Source: Triglochin maritima (lineage: Eukaryota > Streptophyta > Magnoliopsida > Alismatales > Juncaginaceae). From it: a stretch of 64,000 nt of DNA. The stretch spans positions 14,542,501-14,606,500 of the forward strand of contig OY821775.1 of NCBI GenBank assembly GCA_963682175.1. Reading direction: 5' to 3'. Under the pieces are notes generated by a model. It searched no databases. It was not told where the DNA came from and was given only the letters and a program-made list of their open reading frames with translations. The translations under genes and the position numbers were made by a program. This document shows, piece after piece, positions 1 to 11,395 of the stretch (the first letter of the stretch is position 1; every line of letters starts with the position of its first letter).

Positions 1-150
1 CTTATAGACGTCGGGTGTTAGAATCCTTGTGAATCCGACGTCTATAGGGTATAGACGTCAACTTATAGACATCGGCTGTTATAGACGACCGACGTCTATA
101 CCCCCTACATATAGACGTCGGATATCTATAATATCTGACGTCTATAGGTC
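1..150. repeat. Left subterminal repeats of CACTA element A
   Basis: Units of ATAGACGTCGG alternate with their reverse complement CCGACGTCTAT and are separated by 10-20 bp. Adjacent units therefore form inverted pairs that could fold into hairpins. In CACTA elements such subterminal repeats are the usual binding sites for the element's own DNA-binding protein. Confidence 0.85.
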
Positions 151-347
151 TTAAAGAAATCGAACAGATGCATTTTCTGTCATTCATTTCAGACGAAACC
201 CACCCAAACCCTAGCCGTCTCGCTACCGAACTCTCCTCCACGACCGATCCGCACCGTCTCCGGCACCGTAGCGACGTCCCAAGCTCTCCTCCCCGTCTCC
301 GGCCCTCTTCTCCTTCTTCGTCCGTCTTCCTCTTCATCCTAACCAAT
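151..347 (+). other. Presumed 5' leader exon of element A transposase
   Basis: This GC- and CT-rich stretch follows the subterminal repeats and ends at a good splice donor (CAAT|GTAAGTG, GT at 348). The same arrangement recurs at 63690-63900 in element C with clear sequence similarity, and a diverged version is at 6346-6560 in element B. The conservation of position suggests a transcribed leader. Open frames through it are not conserved and look spurious. Confidence 0.55.
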
Positions 348-1806
348 GTAAGTGTTAAGTTCGTTTTTGTTGGTTTGTTTTTGGATTTTTCTTGTAGTTA
401 CGATTCTTTTCAATGTCAGTAAATTTCTCCTCTCGTCTATTGTTGGTGAATGCAACATTTCGATTTTTTGGTTTTAATCTTGAATATATTCGTATTTTTG
501 TGATTTACGCTTAAGTTTGTTGATATTTTGTATGTTCTTGAAAGAAATGGAGTCTCTTGCTATCTTGAACTAGTTAAGCTTTTGATCGAAGTCTTTTGGA
601 CTCGTAATTTACTAGAAATTCTTAATTTGGTAATGGATTAATTTACTAGAAATTGTTAATTTGGTAGTGGATCAATACTAAATGAGGAATTTTCGTTGAT
701 GTTTTATTTGTGTAGGTTGCTTTGTAACAGTAGTGTAACATTGGTACCATAATTGAAAATCTTTGGGTTTTTAATTTTTGCTATGCCTTGCTTGTATGTT
801 ATATCTGAGCCTAGCTTTTTATGTTTAAAGTTATAGATTAAAATTTAGTTACATGTTTATTTAGTTACATGTTTATTTAGTTAAATGTTTATTTTTGCTT
901 AAGATATTCTTTTATTTAGAAAGTTTTATGTTTAACTCATTAACACCCTTAAACAACTTGGCCTTTAATAACCCAATGCAAAATATTAGACAATATTTGC
1001 TAAGTCATTCATCATATAGGATTTGCATTCATCAAATTTATTATTTATTTACGATTTCTGTCGTAGATTGTTGGCGTAAGGTACGTACTATCTTTCACTC
1101 ATCATTCATTAGAAAGCACGCATTAGTTAGTAAGACTTGCATTATAACAAGAGTGAGGTGAGTGTTTGTTTGGTGTGTTGTTTGTTAGATTAAGGTATGA
1201 AAAACACTTAGGGGGCAGTCACCTATAGGAGATGAGGTGGGGGATTTCATCACCCTTTCCTTAGCCCAAAAACCACTTAATAAAAGAGCCTTAATAAAAT
1301 CAATTAGACGTTGACCCCTAGGATTTTCGGACGCATTAAGGAGAGGAAACCGTTTAAGACCGTTATGGCCTGAATGTCGTTGCCTATCGAGTCTCTCTGA
1401 GGTTTTAGGAACCTCTGGGTTCTTGATTTCCTACAGATTAGTGGTCCTCGATGTTGAAGACCGTTTCGGCCTGAACGTCGTTGCCCATCTAGTCTCCCTG
1501 AGATATTAGGGACCTCTGAGTTCTTGATTTCCTACAGACTAGTGGTCTTCGGTGGAACCTCGAAGTTAGGCGTCGTCTATTACTAAGGACCTATAGTGGA
1601 CTTTAGGCTGTTTTGGCCTTGATTGCTTAGTTAGGTTTCTAATCTTCCTTATTCCCACGCTAGATTAAGGACTTCATCTCCTCTCCTCTGACTCATTTTT
1701 TTCTCATCTTAATGTCACCGAATATTCTCATCTACAAACACATTCTTTTAAATTGAAATTTTATTTATTGTCTCCAATAATAACTATCATTTTTGTTAAT
1801 GTTTAG
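348..1806 (+). other. First intron of element A transposase
   Basis: The stretch runs from the GT donor at 348 to the acceptor TTAATGTTTAG ending at 1806, seven bases before an ATG at 1813. It is AT-rich and contains no gene. Positions 1345-1560 hold an imperfect two-unit tandem repeat of about 115 bp (each with GACCGTT..GGCCTGAA and GTCTC.CTGAG). The same block recurs in element B at about 8110-8300. Confidence 0.55.
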
Positions 1807-1812
1807 ATTAAA

Positions 1813-4078
1813 ATGGATCAAGAGTTGATTGTTTCAAACAGATTGAGTGATGAGTATGAGAACGGAGTGAATATGTTCTTAGAGGTTGCCAAAAACATTC
1901 CAAGAAAATGAAAGACAACGACATGACGTATTGTCCGTGCAATAAGTGTCATAATATGTTAGTGTTGACTTTTCGGAAAATGAAAGATCATTTGTTTGAG
2001 AAAGGTTTCGACCCAAATTACAGACGGTGGATATGGCACGGCGAAAATGAATCATTTAGTCGTTCCATGACTGATGGGGAAGACGTTAGTGTGGAAGATC
2101 ACTTAGAGGAAATGGTTCAGGATATGGCTGAAAAGTTTTCGTCCAACCCCGATTTACTTGGTAATTTGTTGAGTGACAATGAGAAGCCGTTGTATAAGAA
2201 TTGTACCAAATTCACTAGATTGTCAGCGGTGTTGAAGTTGTATAATTTAAAAGCTGGAAATGGTTGGTCCGATGTGAGTTTCACATCAATGTTGAAGTTA
2301 GTGAAAGAGATGCTTCCAGATGATAATGAGTTGCCAGATAGAACTTATGATGCAAAGAAAGTATTGTGCCCTATGGGAATGGAATATAGGAAGATACATG
2401 CATGCCCTAACGATTGTATATTGTATAGGGGTGAGTTTGAAAACTTACATTCTTGTCCCAGGTGTAATGTTTCAAGATACAAAATGAAACGTAGTGGACC
2501 AAACCACAATGAAGAGGCTGATGAGATGAAAATCAAAGGACCTCCTGCTAAGATTTTGTGGTATCTTCCGATAATACCAAGGCTTAAACGTTTGTTAGCG
2601 TGTAAGGAGGATTCCAAGAACATGACATGGCATGCTGATCGTGAGAAACCAAATGATCAGTTGCTACGTCACCCTGCAGATTCACCCCAGTGGAAAAAAA
2701 TAGATTTCGACTTTCCTATGTTTGGTGAAGAATCCAGGAATGTACGACTTGGACTCTGTACTGACGGAATAAATCCTTTCGGTAGTTTGAGTAGCATTCA
2801 CAGTTCTTGGCCCGTTCTGCTTGTAATTTACAATCTACCCCCGTGGTTATGCATGAAACGCAAATATATCATGTTGTCCTTAATGATTTCTGGTCCGAAA
2901 CAACCTGGAAACGACATCGATGTGTATTTAAGACCATTAATTGATGACCTAAAGAGACTGTGGGATGACGGAGAGTCAGTTTTTGATTCTTATCGTCAGG
3001 AGTCGTTCGTAATGCGGGCAATGATATTTTGCACGATTAATGACTTTCCAGCTTATGGTAATCTGTCTGGATATTCAGTCAAAGGTCATAAAGCTTGTCC
3101 AATTTGCGAGGAAAATACATGGTCTTTGCAACTAGTTAATGGTTCTAAGACTGTCTATCTTGGTCATCGGAGATTTTTGCCGAACTCTCATCCTTATTGT
3201 AGGTTGAAGAAGACATTTAACGGAAAACAAGAGTTTCAGAATCCGCCAGTTGAAATCAACGTCGAAAAGGTGTACGAACGTGTAAGGAACATTGAATGTG
3301 AATTTGGAAAACCGTACAAACGAGCAAACGACAAAAGTAGTTGGAAAAAAAGATCCATATTTTTATCTCCCTTACTGGAAAACTTTAGAAGTTAGACATT
3401 GTATTGATGTGATGCACGTAGAGAAAAATGTTTGTGATAGTCTTGTTGGCACTCTGTTGAACATACCTGGTAAAACCAAAGATAGATATAATGCAAGACT
3501 TGATCTTGTTGATATTGGTATACGAGCAATGTTGGCACCAGAGAAGAAAGGAGATCAGAATTACTTACCTCCAGCTATTTATACATTGTCTAGAAAGGAG
3601 AAAAGAATTCTCTGTCAGTGTTTGCACGATGTAAGGGTTCCACAATGTTATTCTTCAAATATCAGTAGTCTTGTTGTTATGAAGGATTTGAAACTTGTGG
3701 GGATGAAGTCTCACGATTGTCACACTTTAATGCAGCAGTTGTTACCTGTAGCACTGAGATCCATATTACCGAAAGATGTTAGACATGCAATAATAAAGTT
3801 GTGTTCCTTTTTCAATAAGATTTGCAGTAAAGTGGTCGATCCTGTGCAGTTAGATAAGTTACAGAATGAAATTGTGGTCACATTATGTCAGTTGAAGATG
3901 TTTTCCCCCTACTTTTTTCGACATTATGATTCATCTAGTTATTCATTTGGTTAGAGAAGTTAAATTGTGTAGACCAGTTTTTTTAAGGTGGATGTATCCT
4001 TTCGAGCGTTATATGAAAGTGTTAAAATGTTGTTGTAAAAATCGTCAAAGACCAGATGCTAGTATTGTTGAAGGATAT
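1813..4078 (+). pseudogene. TNP2-type CACTA transposase, frameshifted
   Basis: This is the remains of the DNA-cleaving transposase of a CACTA element. The likely start is ATG 1813 (MDQELIVSNRLS), just after a splice acceptor. The first frame ends at about 1911, and an overlapping frame from 1908 continues to 3395. Cys-rich motifs CPCNKC, CPNDC and CPRC, followed by the LGLCTDGINPF region, mark the transposase-associated and TNP2 domains. An A-run near 3345 shifts the frame; the next segment (to 3954) has RHCIDVMHVEKNVCDSL and a DUF4218 stretch (LMQQLLPVALR). A third shift near 3915 leads into FLRWMYPFERYMKVLK, and similarity stops near 4078. Family assignment is strong, and it cannot encode a full-length protein. 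Confidence 0.88.
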
Positions 4079-4146
4079 ATATGCTAGTATTGTCAAAGTG
4101 GTCAATATTTAGTTATTAATATTCAACACACTTATATTTTTGATAG

Positions 4147-4250
4147 GTCTTCCCAAAAAGTAGTGATCCCTTCTCGCAACAGGAGCTCGATGAAACTCGC
4201 GACCGATGCGCTCCTTATTTCATCAGAAACACGTTGACGAACTAAGAGGT
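4147..4250 (+). pseudogene. Ulp1-like C-terminal exon fragment in element A
   Basis: The segment reads approximately FPKSSDPFSQQELDETRDR after a TTTTGATAG acceptor-like sequence. It matches the last exon of the Ulp1-like gene of element B at 12400-12460 (FQKNSDPYSQQKLDDT). In A it lies just 70 bp after the truncated TNP2, so the intervening transposase end and the body of the protease gene have been deleted. Confidence 0.7.
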
Positions 4251-4593
4251 TCTCCTACCACTAGTATTGTTTTGTAATTTAGTTGACAAGTGCACTTGTA
4301 TTAGAAACCTACACTTTATGCCTTAATATAATCACCGTAATTTTAGAATGAATTAATTGCAAGTGTGTTGAATGTCAATTGTGTATGCTTGTGTATGCTT
4401 GTATGTTTGTGCATGTATGGTTGTATGTTTGTGTTTGTGCATGTATGCTTATGTGTTTGTGCTTGTATGTACATGTGGATGAAATTGTGAGTATTTGTGA
4501 ACAAATTTATAGGTGAACGAATTTGGTGCAGTTGTATGTACACGAATACGATGACTAATTTTTTTTTCGTTGGATGCTATTTTTTGTCAAGGT
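4251..4593. other. Element A 3' non-coding region, TG-rich
   Basis: No gene is visible. Positions 4380-4480 hold an irregular TGTATG/TGTGCATG microsatellite-like stretch that gives spurious open frames on the minus strand. It precedes the right subterminal repeats. Confidence 0.6.
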
Positions 4594-4906
4594 TTAGGAA
4601 TAGACGTCGGCTGTAGTATTAATCCGACGTATATGCTTTAGGAATAGACGTCGTCGCTTATTGAACCGACGTCTATACCTAACGAATAGACGTCGGTCCA
4701 TATAACGACCGACGTCTATACGTTAAATAATAGATGTCGTCTTATATATACATCCGACGTATATTCTTTAGGTATAGACGTCGGTCTATATGAAGGCCGA
4801 CGTCTATGTATAGACGACGTACATATAGACGTCGGATCTGTGAGTGCTTATATCCGACGTATATAGCCCTGTACATCCGACGTATATTCCATTTTCTGTA
4901 GTAGTG
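4594..4906. repeat. Right subterminal repeats and terminus of element A
   Basis: About eight ATAGACGTCGG units alternate with the inverted CCGACGTATAT/CCGACGTCTATA form and end with the CACTA terminus TTTTCTGTAGTAGTG at 4892-4906. The repeats match those at the left end and those of elements B and C in core and spacing. Confidence 0.85.
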
Positions 4907-5529
4907 GTGGTTAAGGTTTTGAGCATCCAAATTTTAGAATTTAAAGTTGAAATTTAATCAAAGAGGTATTGATTTCATAGTATTAATGAAGAAAAAGAGG
5001 GGAAAATAATATGCATATATTATTGAAATGATAGAAAAAAAACATCTCTTAATTTTGGCAATGCAATGTAGTTGGACCCTCACGTCGATCTGAATGAATA
5101 TGAATCGGTCTTTTCGGATCTCTTATACTAAAATAAAATTTAATTTTTATTTTACTTCATGCATGTCGTCGCCAAGAAATAAAGGTGAGAAATATTTACA
5201 TTGGGCTTCTATTTTCTTAATCATAAATATAAAATAAAAAAGTATTTAACCACAAATTATGTTTGGGAACGTGATAATCTGTGTTAAAACCCAAGGTCAC
5301 AAAATTAAAACTAAATGATTATTTTTCCCAAGAAATAGTGTTTGAGTATGGAGTTTTCGCGTCGTGTACACAAAAATACTCGAATATACACGATCATATT
5401 ATTATGGCCACCATATTGAGAAAGTATGCATGCCATCGCACAGGTAAGGTCGACTCTTATCCCCTGAGAGATCTCGACTCAAACTGCAACATAAGATTTT
5501 TTTATTAAATTTTTTAATCCGAAAAAACT

Positions 5530-5585
5530 TGGAATAGCAAGACTCGAACTTGCATTCAAAACGTGCAGCTAACCACTCCCCCAGC
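5530..5585 (-). repeat. tRNA-like / SINE-like pol III box pair
   Basis: Read on the minus strand, GGGGAGTGGTTAGC resembles a pol III A box. About 20 bases later GCAAGTTCGAGTCTTGC resembles a B box within a perfect 5-bp T-arm stem. The anticodon-arm region is too short for a functional tRNA, so a SINE head or tRNA-derived relic is more likely. No poly-A or poly-T tail and no TSD were identified. Confidence 0.4.
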
Positions 5586-5659
5586 CAACGTGGTTGTCAA
5601 ATTGATGTTTTGGATTGTATATAATATATGTTAACCGGGATTCGGTTGTGTGGAACTTT

Positions 5660-5711
5660 AGTCCCACATCGGATAAATTCCAAGTTTTACTCTCATTCCC
5701 AACTATAAATA
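5660..5711 (+). promoter_or_regulatory. snRNA-type USE plus TATA arrangement
   Basis: AGTCCCACATCG (5660-5671) matches the plant upstream sequence element of U-snRNA and 7SL genes. TATAAATA follows at 5704-5711, 32 bp later, close to the spacing of Pol II-transcribed plant snRNA promoters. The sequence downstream (from about 5735) does not resemble U1, U2, U4, U5 or 7SL. This motif also occurs in dispersed plant repeats, so activity is uncertain. Confidence 0.4.
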
Positions 5712-6033
5712 CTCAGCAGAGGAAGCTTTGTAAGCTTACTCCTTGGCCATGGATGCCATCCTTCGTGAAGATGAACAAATTTTGTTCTATCACGTAAAGT
5801 TTATCAACTTTAATTTTGTTAACACAAAATCAATACTTGACTTTGGAAATTAAATAAAATTTTCGTGTCCTTCAGTGTCGTGTCGTGTTTACATGAACCT
5901 AGATGGGTGGTGTTCGTGTAGCCAATACTGGTACACAAATTCATTTTGTGTCGTGTTCGTGTATAATGAAAGTGGCTAATACACATGAAAAAATACGACA
6001 CAATAGTCTAGGAGGATCAAATAAATCTAGAGT

Positions 6034-6345
6034 CACTAGTGCAGAATAGTGAATAGTCACCAAATACATGTCGGCCGCCTATACAGCCGACGTCTATAGG
6101 TATAGACGTCGGCTATTAGTAGAGCCAACGTCTATAAGGTCCTCTAGATGTCGGTTGTTTGAATAACCTTGTACCCGACCTGTATTAGGCGATGTTTATG
6201 CCCCACAACGTTCGGTAATCTACACCCATCCTCAAGCTCGACGTATAGACGTCGGTCATAGCTTACAGTTGACGTCTATGCCATATGCATATAGACGTCG
6301 GGGTATAGATGTCGGTAGTAAGCTATGACCGTCTACGAGGCTTAT
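6034..6345. repeat. Left terminus and subterminal repeats of element B
   Basis: CACTAGTGC starts the element. TAGACGTCGG and its inverted form recur at about 6070, 6100, 6130, 6240, 6265, 6290 and 6300. The units are more diverged than those of elements A and C. Confidence 0.8.
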
Positions 6346-8584
6346 ATGAAACAACAACCGTTTCATTTTATCCTTTATTCGACAAAATCCCCACCACAGT
6401 GACCAAACCCTCCTCCCGTCTACCTCTCCCTCTCCCGCACCCACAACCACTCCTCCCATCCCCTGGTCCTTCCTAGTCTCAACTCTCAATCTCCGCCGCC
6501 ACTGCCACGAGCACCGTTCTCTCGTCCGCCGCCTCCACAACACTCCTTCTTACAATAACACTTCTTCTTCTTGGATAGTTGTTTTCCCCTTGAATTAGTA
6601 ATTTGATTTGGTAACACTACTTTGATTTCACTTCCTTTTGTGTTTATTTTGAGATTTTGGGTGGATAAGAGGTTTTTGGTTGTGGGTTTTGTGAATAAAT
6701 TAATGGTGTTTTGTTTTGGAAAATTATAGGTGTGATTTTGATTTTTCTTTTACTTGATTATTGGGTTTTTATTTGATTATTGGGTTTGGTCATGCGGATT
6801 TGCAATTTTGGAAAGTTGATTTTTTATTATGATGCATCAGTTTGCAGTAATGTGAGTAGAAATGTCAATCCCAGATGATAGATTGAGTTTATAATAAATT
6901 GGACATTGAGTTTTAATTTGAACATTTAGACATAAATTTATGTCTTACTACTGAATCATGTCCACGTGTGCAAACTTAGGTAGAGCAAAAATACAATTTA
7001 TAGTTATCAAATTATAGGAAAAGTACAAATCATGTCCACATTTGGACTAAGACTTGATATTCAAAATTGCATTGTTAAGGTGTGATCTTTGCAAACTTAG
7101 GTAGAGGAATAGTACAAATTGTAGTTACCAAAATGGGGTTTGTTATTATTTTGCAAAAAGGGTGTGATCATGCTTGTATGATTTTTTTTTAACTTGCATA
7201 ATATTCTTGTTTTCCTTCTCTTCATTTTCCAACAAAACTTGCAGTGCTACTTGACCATTCGAGGGACTGAGGATTTAATGTTTTGTGGACTTACGGTAAC
7301 ACTTTTGGACATGGACATGGACATGGATGGTGTCTGTACACTGTCTTCTTTCTATCAAACTTGGTGCATGCATGCTAAGAATCAAATAATAAAAAAAACC
7401 AAGGACTTGTTTATTGTACGTGAAACTTGAATTTGGAACAGAAATTAAAAGAGAAGAAACTCGAAAACAATAATATAGAGAATAAATTAGAACTTGGCCA
7501 CTTTTTAAAATTAGGATAGTATGAGATATGACGTAAGACTAATTTTTTTGGACCATTCACTACCATTATTAATTGATGTTTAAATCTTTATTTAGTGAGT
7601 TCGTACATTTATTTATGTTTAGTTTAGTTAAATATTTATTTATGCTGAAAAAAACTTATTTTGTTTAGTTAAATATTTAGTTTCTAATAACTCATCGACC
7701 CTCTTAAGCAACTTGACATTTAATAACCAATAACAAAAGATTAGACAATATTTGTTAAGTCTTTCATCATATAGGACTTTCCATTCATCATATTTATTTT
7801 TTATTTTACGATTTCTGTTGTAGATTGTCGGTGTAAGCTACGTAATGTCTTTCACTCATCATTCATTAGAAAACACACATTAGTTAGTAGGATTGCATTG
7901 AAACAAGACAGTGAGTGATTGTTTGATGTGTTGTTTGTTAGATTAATGTATGAAAAACACCTAGGGGCAGTCACCTATAGGAGATGAGGTGGGGGATTTC
8001 AACACCCTTTCTTTCGCCCAAAAATCACATAATAAAAGAATCTTAATAAAATAAATTTAAACATTAACCCCTAGGATTTCCAGACGCATTAAGGAGAGAA
8101 AAACATTTAAGACCGTTATGGCCTAAACATCGTTTCCATCTAATCTCCCTGAGATTTTACGAACCTCCGGGTTCTTGATTTCCTACAAACTAGTGGTCGT
8201 CGCCATTTAAGACCGTTATGGTCTAAACGTCGTTGTCCATCTAGTCTCCCTGAGATTTTAGGAACCTCCAGGTTCTTGATTTACTACATTTTAGTGGTCT
8301 TCGGTTGGACCTTGAAGTTAGACATCGTCTAATGCTAATGACCTATAGTGGACTTTAGGTTTGCTTTTGACTTAATTGTTTAGTTAGGTTTCTAACATTC
8401 TTTATTCCCATGCTAGATTAAGGAGGTCATGTCCTCTCTCGTGAGTCATTCTTTTCTCATCTTCATGTCTCCAGATCTTCTCATCTACGAACACCTTCTT
8501 TTTAAATTGAAATTTTATTTCTTAACTTCAATAATAACTATCATTTTTCTTAATGTTTAGATTGAATAGATTCTTTCAAACCGA
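6346..8584 (+). other. Leader and first intron of element B
   Basis: A CT-rich leader (about 6380-6560, with CTCCCGTCTACC and CCGCCGCC-type runs) is followed by about 2 kb of AT-rich non-coding DNA. From about 7560 onward the sequence is clearly homologous to the element A intron, including the GGGGCAGTCACCTATAGGAGATGAGG block and the two-unit GACCGTTATGG repeat. No independent gene is seen. Confidence 0.6.
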
Positions 8585-9960
8585 TTGAATAGTGAGTATG
8601 ATAATGGAGTGAATATGTTCTTAGAGGTTGACAAAAATCATTCAAAGAATAGGAATGACAGAGACATGATGTATTGTCCATGCAGTAAATGTCATAATAT
8701 GCCAGTGCTGACTTTTCGGAAAATAAAAGATCATTTGTTTGAGAAAGGTTTCGACACAAGTTACATACGGTGGATATGACACGGCGAAAATGAATCATTT
8801 GGTTATTCCAAGAATGACGGGGACAATTTAAGTGTAAGAGATCAGTTAGAGGAAATGGTTCAGGATATAGCTGAAAACTTTTCGTCTAACTCGATTTACT
8901 TGGTAGTTTGTTGAGGACAATGAGAAGTCGTTGTATAATGGTTGCACCAAATTTACTAGATTGTTAACAGTGTTGATATTATACAATTTAAAAGCAGAAA
9001 ATGGTTGGACCGATGTCAGTTTCACATCACAGTTGAAACTATTGAAAGAGATGCTTCCAGATCATAATAAACTGCTGGATAGAACTTATGATACTAAGAA
9101 AATGTTGTGTCATATGGGAATGGAACATAGGAAAATACATGCATGTCCGAATGATTGTATATTGTATAGGGGTGAGTTTGAAAATTTACATTCATGTCCC
9201 AGGTGTAATGTTTCACGATACAAAATGAATCGCAGTGGACCGAAACACAATGTAGATGGTGATGATTTGAAAATCAAAGGACCTCCTGCTAAAGTGTTGT
9301 GGTATCTTCCGGCAATACCAAGGCTTAAACATTTGTTTGCGAGTAAGAAGGATTCCAAAAACATGAAATGACATGTTGATCGTGAGAAACCAAATAATCA
9401 GGTGCTACGTCATCCTGCAGATTCACCTCAGTGGAAAAAATAGATTACGACTTTCCTTTGTTTAGTGAAGAATCCAGGAATGTACGACTTGGACTTTGTA
9501 CCGACGGAATGAATCATTTCGGTAGTTTGATTAGAATTCAAAGTTCTTGGTTGGTTATGCTTGTAGTTTACAATCTGCCACAATATTATGCATGAAACAC
9601 AAATATATTATGTTGTCTTTAATGATTTCTGGTCTGAAGCAACCTGGAAACGACATAGATGTGTATTTAAGACTCTTAATTGATGACCTGAAGAGATTGT
9701 GGGATGACAGAGAGTCAGTTTTTTATGCTTATCGTCAGCAACCATTTGTAATGCGGGCAATGATTTATTGCACGATTAATGACATTCCTGCTTATGGTAA
9801 TTTGTATGAATATTCTGTCAAAGGTCATAAAGCTTGTCCAATTTGCGAAGAGAATGCATGCTCCTTGCAACTTGTTAATGGAAATGAGTCCATTATAATG
9901 TTATTTAGTTTTAGTCAAACTTTTAATTTATATAAATTGAAAATGTTAACGTGTATAGGC
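8585..9960 (+). pseudogene. TNP2-type transposase of element B, truncated and broken
   Basis: This is a homologue of the element A transposase. The N-terminal Cys motif YCPCSKCHNM, the central CPNDC/CPRC pair and YSVKGHKACPICEEN are readable. Lesions include loss of the start codon context, a TGG to TGA stop near 8777, a frameshift near 8891, a stop near 9369 and a frameshift in the A-run near 9437. After the VNGNES segment at about 9890 the sequence departs from TNP2, so the RHCIDVMH and DUF4218 parts present in A are deleted. No functional protein is possible. Confidence 0.85.
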
Positions 9961-10490
9961 AAGTTTTGAGTTTCCATCCACTGACAAATTGAAGAAAAAG
10001 TGGATGCCACACATGTCGGCCCGTTGGAGGAACTTCAAGACAAATTCAACCAACAAGTACATATTCGGAGACTATCATGACAGAAATCCATGTGATTACT
10101 ATAACTTCATCACTCCCAATACATGGGATAAATTTAAAAAATCAAGAGAAAACCTGGAGTTTCAGGTAACTGAGTTTAATTTAGAACATGAACTTATTAA
10201 GTTATTGCTTTAAATGATAATCTAATAAAATTGGTTCTAGGCCCTCCGAGCAAAAAACCAAGAGCATAGATCTTTTAACAAGTATCTCCATCATATGTCT
10301 CGATCAGGGTACCAAAAATTAGAAGACCAAATGATGGCTGAAAAAATGGCCTTGAAGAAATAAGAGGCAATTGACTCCGGTATGAGTGAGGAGCAAGCAA
10401 ACAACTTGTCTTCTCCTTCCCCCGTATCTCGATGTAATTCTTGGAAGAGAGTGAGCGTAAACTCCAAAGGGGAGTAAGTCACAGACGAGT
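9961..10490 (+). pseudogene. Second CACTA gene: PF03004-like (Ptta/En/Spm) segment
   Basis: After an acceptor-like TATAG at 9955-9959, a segment with KKKWMPHMSARWRNFKTNS and NPCDYYNFITPNTWDKF matches the plant transposase family 'Ptta/En/Spm' (PF03004), the companion protein of TNP2. An intron appears to lie at about 10165-10240; the next segment carries a YLHHMSRSGYQKLEDQM-like run and ends in stops near 10365 and 10473. In intact elements this protein is thought to bind the subterminal repeats. The first exon is gone, fused to the TNP2 deletion junction. Confidence 0.7.
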
Positions 10491-10937
10491 CACAAGCGAT
10501 CGTCTCGAAGATAGTAAGTTGTATTACTTGTCTGTTATTAAATTACATTCAGTAATTTTATATTTTTTAATTGTTTGTAACAATTTTCTTTAAACTTTAG
10601 GACTATCTATAGTTGAGAGAATCCTAAAGCAAAATTTGTTTCAGATGATCGGAATGATATTATACGCGAAGCCTTGGGAAATGACGAACATCCCGGGAGA
10701 GTACCGGGGGGGGGGGTGTAAGGGGTAGGGTTGGACTGCGACAATATTATGGAAAGACTAATCGTCGACAGTTTATACCAAATGCGAGCAACAAATTTTA
10801 GATTAGCAAAATAAATTTCAACTTGTTATGGAGAGATTCAATAGCAATTTGCCTACGTCTCCTACCCATCGTAGGACCGCTTTTTCCTGCTCACAACTCC
10901 TCCGGTGCAGCCAGTGCTCAACCCCTCCTAACAATCT
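10491..10937. other. Intronic or decayed part of element B second gene
   Basis: No reliable coding segment is visible. The stretch includes an 11-base G run near 10700 and short open pieces without recognisable motifs. It links the PF03004-like part to the DUF8039-like part. Confidence 0.4.
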
Positions 10938-11276
10938 GATTTCGCGGCTCATTCTCGAGAATTGGCCCTCGTAGGTGGGCCCTGGTTTGGTAAATTTGAG
11001 GTTGGATCTAGATGTTGTCTATTTGTTGAAGACACTGATCAAAGATTGGTGGGACACGACAAAGTTTATAACATCTTTAAACACCACTTCAAAGAGGTGG
11101 AAGAAGGAGAAGTGAAGGTTGTTGTGGGGAGTTTCTTAGATGCTGGTGTTTTGGTGCCAATTCCCGAAGAAGATGTTGTTACCCTCGGCGATGCTATCGG
11201 TGGGTTCCTAAGATATCATTTAGTAGAGCTAAATGACACACATGAGGTCTTCTTTAATTTTGAAAACAAATAATTT
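10938..11276 (+). pseudogene. DUF8039-like linker segment of element B
   Basis: An open frame of about 103 codons includes VVVGSFLDAGVLVPIPEEDV and LGDAIGGFLRYHLVEL. This pattern (a value for a missing argument, then PIP-EE and a G-x-A-(V/I)-G-x-F stretch) resembles the DUF8039 module found between PF03004 and Ulp1 domains in plant CACTA proteins. The assignment is from memory of the family pattern. Confidence 0.55.
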
Positions 11277-11395
11277 TAATTTTGGTAATAATTGTATTTT
11301 TAACGTTTGTATATATATCGGTAAGGTTTCAAGCTCCTAGAGCAAATGTTCAACCAACCAACCCCCGATCAACATTAATTTCCTACAAAATAGAT

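Larger units (their letters stand above)
1..4906 (+). mobile_element. CACTA (En/Spm) element A, left tip outside window
   Basis: This is a CACTA-superfamily DNA transposon. The right terminus ends in TAGTG at 4902-4906, and its reverse complement (CACTACTACAGAAAAT) is a typical CACTA terminal repeat. Both flanks carry subterminal repeats with the core ATAGACGTCGG. Between them lie a GC-rich leader, a long first intron, a TNP2-type transposase and a short Ulp1-like tail. By alignment with the related element starting at 63382, about 120 bp of the left end is missing from the window. Several frameshifts and an internal deletion make it non-autonomous. Confidence 0.9.
4907..6033. other. Spacer between CACTA elements A and B
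   Basis: No protein gene is recognisable. The stretch contains a pol III A/B-box-like segment (5530-5585), a USE-TATA promoter-like motif (5660-5711) and, from about 5860 to 6000, a run rich in GTGTCGTGT/CGTGTTCGTGT. A similar run lies just left of element C (63110-63380), so this is probably another dispersed repeat. Confidence 0.5.

Noticed and set aside
2..346. A 114-codon minus-strand frame over the start of element A, and a similar one at 63593-63880.
   Set aside because: They cover subterminal repeats and the leader in antisense; the repeats fully explain their shared protein sequence.
5530..5585. A functional tRNA gene on the minus strand.
   Set aside because: The A- and B-box-like and T-arm elements are present, but the anticodon arm is missing and the acceptor stem does not pair, so only a tRNA-like relic is reported.
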